NCBI GenBank assembly: GCA_030726725.1 | Contig: JANRDC010000016.1 | Location: forward strand, 1 to 64,000 | Reading direction: 5' to 3' | DNA length: 64,000 bases | Source: Flavobacteriaceae bacterium | GTDB taxonomy: Bacteria; Bacteroidota; Bacteroidia; Flavobacteriales; Flavobacteriaceae | Shown here: one piece after another, positions 8,066 to 14,670 of the stretch | Numbering within the stretch: the first letter of the stretch is position 1 | How the letters are laid out: each line of letters starts with the position of its first letter | Notes under the pieces: model-generated | What the model saw: only the letters and a program-made list of their open reading frames with translations | Databases searched by the model: none | Told to the model about the DNA's origin: nothing | Made by a program: the position numbers and the translations under genes

Positions 8066-8886
8066 TGCGCTCCACACCCTTTTTTTTCTTTGTTTTTTTG
8101 GGACAGTGCTTGTGGGCACAAGTCACGGTAACTGAAACACCCCTTTCTTTTTGGGTCAATGAAACCTCCGGACTGGAACGGTCAGGCGATCAATGGGTCA
8201 CCCACAATGATTCAGGGGGCACCCCAACCCTTTATTTTTTTGACGACCGAGGAAAAGTCACCCAAAAAAAGAACTTAGAAACCCTCAACAATCGAGATTG
8301 GGAAGACATTACGGCCGATGAAACGCATTATTATATAGCGGATACCGGGAATAATTTTGGAAACAGGCAAGACTTGGTGATCTATCAAGTGCACAAAAAG
8401 TTTTGGACGACCAAAACCATTCAAATCAGGTATGACGCCCAACAAAATTTTGACAGAAAGTCCAAGCACCCTTTCGACGCAGAAGCGCTTTTGCATTACA
8501 AGGGACGATTGTTGCTCTTTTCAAAAAACAGAGCGGATCAAACTACCCAGCTTTATTGGGTCGACAAAACCAAGCCCAAACAGGTGCTTAAGCCATTGGC
8601 TACTTGGGCAGTTGGCTCTTTGATTACCGGAGCAGATTACGATCCCAAGTCCAACACCCTAGCGCTCACCGGTTATGGTTTTGACGGGGTTCAATATCTC
8701 TATGTGGTGTCTGAGTGGGACGCCGATCAACCCCAAAAGGCCGCTATCCAAAAGTTTGTGATCCCTGTGGGGAAAGCACAAATCGAGGCGGTCAAAATTG
8801 ACACGCCTCGATCGTTTTGGGTGACCACAGAGATGGCAGGAATCAGTGGCCCCAAACTGATGCACCTCACCTTAGATCCTCTATAG
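8065..8886 (+). CDS. Secreted protein of unknown function
   Basis: I do not recognise a named family. The 273-residue protein has a signal peptide (a phenylalanine-rich hydrophobic stretch ending LWAQ). The mature part contains NETSGLERSGDQWVTHNDSGG, LNNRDWEDITADE and YYIADTGNNFGNR. This ETSGL / DWEDI / DTGNN pattern recurs in secreted Bacteroidota proteins and looks like beta-propeller repeats with acidic turn residues (inference). The ATG overlaps the previous stop (TAATG). The stop codon at 8884-8886 lies within CTATAG, whose other half is the stop of the convergent lipoprotein gene, so the two genes overlap by 6 bases. Confidence 0.7.
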   Translation: MRSTPFFFFVFLGQCLWAQVTVTETPLSFWVNETSGLERSGDQWVTHNDSGGTPTLYFFDDRGKVTQKKNLETLNNRDWEDITADETHYYIADTGNNFGNRQDLVIYQVHKKFWTTKTIQIRYDAQQNFDRKSKHPFDAEALLHYKGRLLLFSKNRADQTTQLYWVDKTKPKQVLKPLATWAVGSLITGADYDPKSNTLALTGYGFDGVQYLYVVSEWDADQPQKAAIQKFVIPVGKAQIEAVKIDTPRSFWVTTEMAGISGPKLMHLTLDPL

Positions 8887-10290
8887 ATCTGTGTAGTAGT
8901 GGGTAAAAAAGAAGTCTAGTTCACTCACTTTTTTTACGTTGTAGCGCACATTGCCGTGGGTAACTTCTTGCCCCGTAAGCCCAGGACCTGTAATGGTGGC
9001 CAGCACCTGTCTTCTGGAGAACACTTGTTGCCCCCTGAGTTTTGTGCCCCCAGCTTTGATGGTAACACCTACTTTGACTGTCGCTTTGGGCGTGGGAATA
9101 ATTTTTCCTTCTTTGAGGTCAAACCCAGCGCTGAGTTCTGCACTCGTAGAGGCGCTTCCGCTGAAGTGATGCTCACTGAATACCACCAAGAGTTCTTCGT
9201 TTTCAGACTGATTCCAATCCGCGTCAAATTCCAAATACACGGGATGCCAAAGGCTTAAGGAGGAATTGTTGGCCCTAAAACGAATTTTGCCGATCGCGTA
9301 GTTTTTTCCCGAAGGCACCACCACTCCGTTGCTGATGCTGGGCACGCCGTCTGGACTGGCCCTCCAGAAAGATAGTTTTTGGTGGGTGGCGCCAAATCCC
9401 AGCCAAGAGCGGGTGTTGAGTTTGATCATGGGAATTACGGTGCTCAGCACATCTTCTTCCAGTACATCTTCGTGATTGACGTTATAGGGGAGCAACAGCG
9501 GTACGGCCGAAGTAGGTGGGGGTAGATATCCTGAGTTTCCACCCCCAGCTGTGCCCGTGGGAAATACCTCTACAGCGTCACACGTCCCTCCGGACAAGTC
9601 ACAGGGGTCAATGGGTCCCAACACCCAGATCGCTTCTTCAAACAGATCTTCGTTGGTCACCATCCCCGCCGAGACGGGGGTCGTCCCCGGACCACTCCAG
9701 GTCCAAGCTTCGTTGGCTTGGGTTTCATAATCCGGAACATAGGTCAAGGTAATCATGTCCGCTGATCGAGCGGTACCCACAGATTTTTCAGCGGTGTTCA
9801 GTTGGTAGAGCTGCAGCGGATCTTCGGTCAGCAAGGTTTCCCAATAGCTCGATTTTTGCGTAGGCGCATGTGAATTTAACCCCGCGCTCAACCTGGGAAA
9901 TCGCTCGGGGTCTTCCTGCAACAAACCCGTAGCCGCCCTTTTAAACACGGATTCTGTGGGCGGCTGCCCCTTTTGATAACTGCTGTCCATACTCAGGTCT
10001 TCGCCCCGCAGCCGCCCTGTGTTGATCTCCCATAAGGCCGCTAAACTCACGGCAGGATGGTCTGGATCCAGCTGAGTCATCAAGGCATAGACCTCTTGAG
10101 CCACCGCCGGATCGCTTAAAGCAGCGCCCATCAACTGAGTGATTTCCGCCCGCACATTTTGGTGGGCTATAGCACCAATACTCGGCCCTTCACTTTGGGT
10201 GATGGTGTCCATTTCCGTTTGGGAGCAAGCCCCCAGCAACCAGGCCGTCATAGTCAGGCCTAGTACATGCGCATTCCATTTGTTTTTCAT
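8881..10290 (-). CDS. Large lipoprotein of unknown function
   Basis: The 469-residue product starts with a lipoprotein signal ending at Cys22 (AWLLGAC). An upstream in-frame start at 10383 would put 31 extra residues in front of the signal, so ATG 10290 is chosen. The mature part has an Ala-rich helical section, a proline/glycine-rich linker (LPPPTSAVPL) and a C-terminal beta-rich half containing VYLEFDADWNQ and a VTxKAGGTKLRGQ segment. No family is recognised. It is the only gene between two convergent or divergent neighbours and is probably transcribed from a box near 10339-10346 (minus strand GTTCTTTG, one base off the consensus). Confidence 0.65.
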   Translation of the reverse strand: MKNKWNAHVLGLTMTAWLLGACSQTEMDTITQSEGPSIGAIAHQNVRAEITQLMGAALSDPAVAQEVYALMTQLDPDHPAVSLAALWEINTGRLRGEDLSMDSSYQKGQPPTESVFKRAATGLLQEDPERFPRLSAGLNSHAPTQKSSYWETLLTEDPLQLYQLNTAEKSVGTARSADMITLTYVPDYETQANEAWTWSGPGTTPVSAGMVTNEDLFEEAIWVLGPIDPCDLSGGTCDAVEVFPTGTAGGGNSGYLPPPTSAVPLLLPYNVNHEDVLEEDVLSTVIPMIKLNTRSWLGFGATHQKLSFWRASPDGVPSISNGVVVPSGKNYAIGKIRFRANNSSLSLWHPVYLEFDADWNQSENEELLVVFSEHHFSGSASTSAELSAGFDLKEGKIIPTPKATVKVGVTIKAGGTKLRGQQVFSRRQVLATITGPGLTGQEVTHGNVRYNVKKVSELDFFFTHYYTDL

Positions 10291-10470
10291 CGCCGTTATT
10301 TTTAGGCGCTGTAGGTGTTGTGGGCTTGGGTTCAAGGGCAAAGAACCTTCAATGTTTTGGGTGGTGAGGGAATATTGGCCCAAAGGTCGCCATCGCTCGT
10401 TAGGGTGAAATACAACGTTCCCTTAACAATCATTAACGACACCTTAACGGAGTGAAGCGCTCAAGGGACG
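10291..10470. other. Non-coding divergent region upstream of the lipoprotein gene
   Basis: This is the left part of a 396-base gap between divergent genes. The minus strand carries a weak promoter box, GTTCTTTG, at 10346-10339 for the lipoprotein gene. The rest has no convincing open frame and no strong inverted repeat. The right part of the gap holds a possible small RNA (10471-10562) and the leader of the LpxH-like gene. Confidence 0.4.
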
Positions 10471-10478
10471 TATCTTTG
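10471..10478 (+). promoter_or_regulatory. -7 promoter box of a possible small RNA
   Basis: TATCTTTG followed by ACCC matches TAnnTTTG and the local start-site pattern. No TTG is seen at the usual -33 spacing. The box is over 200 bases from the next start codon and is followed by a terminator-like hairpin, which suggests a short transcript. Confidence 0.45.
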
Positions 10479-10482
10479 ACCC

Positions 10483-10562
10483 ATCAAATCATTTGAGTTG
10501 GTTTAGTTTAGTTTGAAAAGTCCGTTCCGAGCTGGTTACTCGAAAACGGACTTTTCTATTTT
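10483..10562 (+). ncRNA. Candidate small RNA ending in a GC-containing hairpin
   Basis: Downstream of the TATCTTTG box lie two hairpins and no open frame. The first is TCAAA-TCA-TTTGA at 10484-10496. The second is a 12-bp perfect stem, GAAAAGTCCGTT at 10515-10526 with AACGGACTTTTC at 10545-10556, capped by an inner CGAG/CTCG helix, and followed by TATTTT. No gene ends here on the plus strand, so the hairpin cannot be the terminator of a neighbouring gene. An 80-base transcript is the simplest reading; a 5' leader attenuator for the gene at 10687 is an alternative. No known RNA family is recognised. Confidence 0.4.
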
Positions 10563-10686
10563 AGGGACCAACACAAGCTTCCTAACCTTTTGGTAACTTC
10601 TGGGCAACAGGGAAATAACTATAGGATAATCCTGGGTTGATCTACAATGAGTTTTCCATTCATTTATTTGCAACAAAGCCTTTTGA

Positions 10687-11550
10687 ATGCCCCAAAAACG
10701 CAAAGCCAAAAACCTAAGAGCGCTTGACCTCTTGGTTTTATCGGATGTGCATCTGGGCACCTACGGGTGCCATGCCAAAGAATTATTGCAGTACCTCAAG
10801 TCCTTGGAGCCTAAGGAAGTAGTATTGAATGGAGATATTGTCGACATCTGGCAATTTTCTAAGAACTATTTCCCCAAAGCACACCTCAAGGTGATCAATC
10901 ACCTCTTAAAGTGGTCGTCTAAAGGAATTAAAGTGCACTACATCACCGGCAACCACGACGAGTTTTTGCGCAAGTTTGACGGTACGAGTATGGGGGGGTT
11001 GGAGATCAAAAACAAACTGGTGTTAGAGCTGCAAGGACAAAAGACTTGGATCTTTCACGGGGATGTATTCGATGTCACCATGCAATACTCCAAGTGGCTT
11101 GCCCGACTGGGCGCCGTCGGCTACGACACCTTGATTTTGATCAACCGAGCAGTGAATTGGACGCGGATGAGGTTGGGTCAAGATCGAATCTCTTTCTCCA
11201 AACAGGTGAAAGAAAAAGTGAAGAAGGCGGTGTCCTTCATCAATAGTTTTGAACACACGGTTGCGGAAATCGCATTAGAAAACCAGGTGGGGGCGGTGGT
11301 ATGTGGACACATCCATCACCCGATCATCAAGGATATTGAAACCCCTAGAGGGACAGTAACCTATTTAAATTCAGGAGATTGGGTAGAAAGCCTGACCGCC
11401 CTAGAATACCACCAGGGGGCGTGGTCTTTGTATCAACACGACCTCAACCAAGTATTGGAGGACAACGACGCCCCAGAGGCGATCGACCGGACTCCTAAAG
11501 AGTTGTTTGCCGACATCTTAACCAATATTAAAACCAAAGCTTCGCTATGA
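10687..11550 (+). CDS. LpxH-like metallophosphoesterase
   Basis: This 287-residue calcineurin-like phosphoesterase resembles UDP-2,3-diacylglucosamine pyrophosphatase. The metal-binding motifs are all present in order: SDVHLG (D20, H22), NGDIVDIW, TGNHDEF, FHGDVFD and CGHIHHP, then LNSGDWVESLTALEY. The window also contains a second, more typical LpxH at 32434-33231, so this copy probably acts on another nucleotide-linked or glycolipid substrate (inference). The stop overlaps the ATG of a glycosyltransferase by 4 bases, which points to one glycolipid-related pathway. Confidence 0.85.
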   Translation: MPQKRKAKNLRALDLLVLSDVHLGTYGCHAKELLQYLKSLEPKEVVLNGDIVDIWQFSKNYFPKAHLKVINHLLKWSSKGIKVHYITGNHDEFLRKFDGTSMGGLEIKNKLVLELQGQKTWIFHGDVFDVTMQYSKWLARLGAVGYDTLILINRAVNWTRMRLGQDRISFSKQVKEKVKKAVSFINSFEHTVAEIALENQVGAVVCGHIHHPIIKDIETPRGTVTYLNSGDWVESLTALEYHQGAWSLYQHDLNQVLEDNDAPEAIDRTPKELFADILTNIKTKASL

Positions 11551-12551
11551 AGATTCTGTACGCTTTACAAGGTACCGGAAATGGGCATGTAGCTCGGGCT
11601 TTGGAAATTGTCCCCATTCTGAATAATCGGGGGCAGGTAGATGTGGTGGTGAGTGGAGATGAATCTCAGGTGCATTTGCCTTTTGAGGTGATGAAACACT
11701 ATCGGGGCATCACGTTTAAAATGAATAAGACTGGAGGAATCAGTCTTTGGAAGTCTTTGCTCCACTTTAGGTTGTTTGCTTTTTTGCGGGATGTTTGGAC
11801 CTGTCCGGTAAAGGATTACGACCTGGTGATTGTAGATTTTGAACCTGTGGTGGCCTGGGCTTGTGTGCTCAGGGGGGTCAAGTCCGTGGGGATGAGTCAT
11901 CAGTTGGCCGTATTGGCCCCCAAAGCCCCAAAGGCTGTAGAAGGAAAATTTTTGGGAACGGCGATACTCAAGTACTACGCGCCTACCTATGATCAAGTGG
12001 GCTTTCACTTTCGCAAATACAACAAACGCATCTACGGGCCAGTAATTCGCTCGGAGGTTCGGGAGATGCAGCCCAGAAAAAGAGGATTTTACCTGGTGTA
12101 TTTGCCCGCTTATTCCCTGGAGCACCTCAGAACTTATTTTGGGGCATTTCCTGACATCCGCTGGAAGATTTTCACCCGACACACCACACAAAAAATTGAA
12201 GAAGGCAACGTTAAGGCTTATCCCATCGATCAGGAGAAGTTTCTTAAGGCCTTAAAGAATTGCAGTGGCGTGATTTGTGGCGCTGGATTTGAGCTTCCAT
12301 CTGAAGCGCTTTACCTGCAGAAAAAATTGATGGTAGTCCCCATCAAAGGCCAATACGAACAGGCCTGCAACGCCCTTTCGCTACAAGAATTAGGCGTGCC
12401 TGTTTTACCAGAACTCAACCCCCAGTCGGTAGCTACCGTCCAGACATGGATTGACAACAAGCAAGAAGTCACCATTGACTTTTCAGACAAGACTTCTTTT
12501 ATTATCGATCGGGTCATTATTAGAAATTGCCTGCAAAGCCAGCTGGTTTAA
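11547..12551 (+). CDS. MurG-like glycosyltransferase (family 28 type)
   Basis: The 334-residue protein is a GT-B glycosyltransferase of the group that includes MJ1255/VC2487-type proteins. It starts ILYALQGTGNGHVARALEI, the N-terminal glycine loop and His of this fold. Later segments are DLVIVDFEPVVAWA, SVGMSHQLAV and the C-terminal nucleotide-sugar binding region CSGVICGAGFELPSEALYL followed by PIKGQYEQACNA. Acceptor and donor are unknown. It is translationally coupled to the upstream LpxH-like gene. A 9-bp inverted repeat (12525-12533 with 12562-12570) spans its stop codon. Confidence 0.82.
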   Translation: MKILYALQGTGNGHVARALEIVPILNNRGQVDVVVSGDESQVHLPFEVMKHYRGITFKMNKTGGISLWKSLLHFRLFAFLRDVWTCPVKDYDLVIVDFEPVVAWACVLRGVKSVGMSHQLAVLAPKAPKAVEGKFLGTAILKYYAPTYDQVGFHFRKYNKRIYGPVIRSEVREMQPRKRGFYLVYLPAYSLEHLRTYFGAFPDIRWKIFTRHTTQKIEEGNVKAYPIDQEKFLKALKNCSGVICGAGFELPSEALYLQKKLMVVPIKGQYEQACNALSLQELGVPVLPELNPQSVATVQTWIDNKQEVTIDFSDKTSFIIDRVIIRNCLQSQLV

Positions 12552-12570
12552 TGCTGTTTTACAGGCAATT
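12525..12570. terminator. Inverted repeat across the glycosyltransferase stop, possible bidirectional terminator
   Basis: AATTGCCTG and CAGGCAATT form a 9-bp perfect stem around a 28-base loop that itself contains the palindrome CCAGCTGG. It sits between convergent genes. Neither strand has a good T run after it, so the terminator reading is weak. Confidence 0.3.
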
Positions 12571-12591
12571 CTGAAGGTAAAAGCAATAAGA

Positions 12592-14022
12592 TTAAATCGG
12601 CAATTCGAAACCAGCCCTATAGGTCTTGGAGACAAATTGATTGACTTCATCCAAGTTGGTGATCTTCATGTTAGCACCATCCCAATACAATTTCTTGCGC
12701 CCGAAATAACTTTGGTTTCCTTGAGCGTCTTCTCGGCGCATTTGGTGCGCCTTGATGGCTAAGTTCCCCATCAGCACAGTTTCAGTAAACGGCCCTGCGT
12801 AGTCGAATGAAGCGGTGAGCGCTTGGTGTTCTGCCGAACCAAAGCCAGCTTTGCAGGCCTCTGTCCAGTTTTGGTTGTGGATGAGGTCCAGATTGCCCGC
12901 TTCATCGGTGTTGAGGTGGTCGATTTCTTGACCTCCGATGTATAGTCTTGGGTGATTGCCATAGGTATCAGCCGTGATAATTCCGTTTTCACCCATCATC
13001 ATCACGCCGCTTGAATCCGCCACGTATTTATCTGCGATCTCATCTGGAATAGCTGGTTGAATACCGCCGTCAGTCCATTCAAAGACGACGCCCTGAGGAT
13101 TGTGGTCATCTTTGGGGAAATCTATGGTAACGCGCGTGGCCAATGGGCATGCTTCAGGGGTGTATTCAGGCACCCACATGCGGGTGTACACATCGGCAAC
13201 GCTGCACTGTACCGCAGAGGGATATCCGAGTTTTAGGGCTTTGTAGGGCGCATCAAACAAATGGCAACCCATGTCACCTAATGCCCCAGTTCCATACTCC
13301 CAAAACCCTCTCCAGTTAAAGGGATGAAGGTTTGGGGTAAAAGGGATTTTTTTGGCTGGTCCCAGCCATAAATCCCAGGCTAGATCGCTTGGTTTTTGGT
13401 CAGGATTGGCCGCCGGCATTTTAATTCCTTGTGGCCAAACGGGTCGATTGGTCCACACATGCACGTGCTTGATGGTCCCAATTCTTTTTTGATCTACCCA
13501 TTCCATGATTTTGACTACCCCGGGGTTAGATCCTCCTTGATTACCCATCTGGGTCACTACTTTTTGGGCTGCAGCGGTTTTGGTCAACAAACGGGCTTCG
13601 GCCAAGGTGTGCGTCAATGGCTTTTGCACGTAAACGTGCATACCGCGCATCATGGCGTTATAAGCGATCGGGGCGTGGGTGTGGTCTGGGGTTCCTACAG
13701 TGACTGCGTCAATTCCTTTGACTCGGTCGAATAACTCCCGGTAATCTGCAAAATATGCGGCATCAGGATGCGCCTTTACATTGGCTGCAGCTTGTTTGGG
13801 ATCGATATCGCAGATAGCGACCACCCTGTTTTTACCGCCGTTATAAGCGTTGCGCAAATCGCTGGCGCCTTTGCCACCAGCGCCGATTCCAGCGATGGCC
13901 AATTGGTCAGAGGGCGCGGTAAATCCAGGGCCACCCAATACATTTCTCGGGACGATATAAAAGCCAGTACCTAGAATGGCACTCTTTTTGATAAAGTCTC
14001 GACGGGAATTATTGTTTTTCAT
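12592..14022 (-). CDS. Tat-exported Gfo/Idh/MocA family oxidoreductase
   Basis: The 476-residue protein begins with a twin-arginine signal (SRRDFIKKS, R7-R8, followed by a hydrophobic stretch), so it should be exported folded with its NAD(P) cofactor bound. The Rossmann motif is GIGAGGKGASDL, the conserved Lys-Pro motif is VYVQKPLTHT, and the C-terminal domain contains GALGDMGCHLFDAPY, which carries the usual active-site Asp/His. Homologues oxidise sugars, glycosides or related compounds; the substrate is unknown. It is convergent to the glycosyltransferase with 40 bases between. The exported isomerase-like protein at 7163 could belong to the same kind of metabolism but is not linked by operon. 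Confidence 0.88.
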   Translation of the reverse strand: MKNNNSRRDFIKKSAILGTGFYIVPRNVLGGPGFTAPSDQLAIAGIGAGGKGASDLRNAYNGGKNRVVAICDIDPKQAAANVKAHPDAAYFADYRELFDRVKGIDAVTVGTPDHTHAPIAYNAMMRGMHVYVQKPLTHTLAEARLLTKTAAAQKVVTQMGNQGGSNPGVVKIMEWVDQKRIGTIKHVHVWTNRPVWPQGIKMPAANPDQKPSDLAWDLWLGPAKKIPFTPNLHPFNWRGFWEYGTGALGDMGCHLFDAPYKALKLGYPSAVQCSVADVYTRMWVPEYTPEACPLATRVTIDFPKDDHNPQGVVFEWTDGGIQPAIPDEIADKYVADSSGVMMMGENGIITADTYGNHPRLYIGGQEIDHLNTDEAGNLDLIHNQNWTEACKAGFGSAEHQALTASFDYAGPFTETVLMGNLAIKAHQMRREDAQGNQSYFGRKKLYWDGANMKITNLDEVNQFVSKTYRAGFELPI

Positions 14023-14072
14023 AAGGTTGATTTTTAGCTTCCCTAATATATGAAAATTTAGTGTCCTTTAAC

Positions 14073-14080
14073 CATCTTTG
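14073..14080 (+). promoter_or_regulatory. Weak -7 promoter box for the Kazal lipoprotein
   Basis: CATCTTTG followed by TACCCACC differs from TAnnTTTG at the first base but shares the YACCC extension seen at other boxes in this window. It is 24 bases before the ATG at 14105. Confidence 0.4.
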
Positions 14081-14104
14081 TACCCACCCCGTAACTCCAA
14101 AGCC

Positions 14105-14668
14105 ATGAAATGGATCTTTGCTTTAATGATGTTGACCTTTACCCTTTGTGATGAGGAGGCCCTCGACTCCAAGGCTGAACTCGAATGGCGCCTGCAAAGC
14201 CAATTGGCAGACACCTGGGTGTTAACCGATAAAATCTGTTATTGTTATTTCGGTGAGGAGGTTGATTTTAACGACACCTGGATGAAGATAGATCCGCAAA
14301 CCAATCAGATCACCGTGACCGAGTACGGCCCCAATCCTTACTGGTATGAATTTACAGGAACCAAATCCTATGACATTGAGGGGGATGTGATCACCTTTGA
14401 TTCTGGACGTTCTTTTCAGGTATCTATGGCAGAAAATACCGCCACCTGGACCTATATAGACGCACCTGAAATAGCCGATGATGAGGTGGTGTTTGTTTTT
14501 CGCAGGGCGCAAAACACAGATTGTGTCACCGGTGAGCCTCCGTTGGAGATGGCCTGCACTAAAGAATACGTGCCTGTTTGTGGGTGTGATGGAAAAACTT
14601 ATGGCAACGGATGTGAGGCTGCTGTTTATGGAGTAAAGCGCTGGATTACAGGCGAATGCGCCCCCTAA
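14105..14668 (+). CDS. Lipoprotein with C-terminal Kazal-type inhibitor domain
   Basis: The 187-residue product has a lipoprotein signal ending at Cys15 (MLTFTLC) followed by DEE, an acidic stretch that resembles surface-export signals. The middle (about residues 25-145) is a beta-rich lipocalin-like or META-like region with WVLTDKICYC and WMKIDPQTNQITV. The last 45 residues hold a Kazal module: CTKEYVPVCGCDGKTYGN, then two more cysteines, ending GEC. Kazal domains inhibit serine proteases; a surface role against external proteases is an inference. The ATG at 14105 is used instead of an upstream frame opening at 14078, which would delay the signal peptide. Confidence 0.8.
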   Translation: MKWIFALMMLTFTLCDEEALDSKAELEWRLQSQLADTWVLTDKICYCYFGEEVDFNDTWMKIDPQTNQITVTEYGPNPYWYEFTGTKSYDIEGDVITFDSGRSFQVSMAENTATWTYIDAPEIADDEVVFVFRRAQNTDCVTGEPPLEMACTKEYVPVCGCDGKTYGNGCEAAVYGVKRWITGECAP

Positions 14669-14670
14669 AC

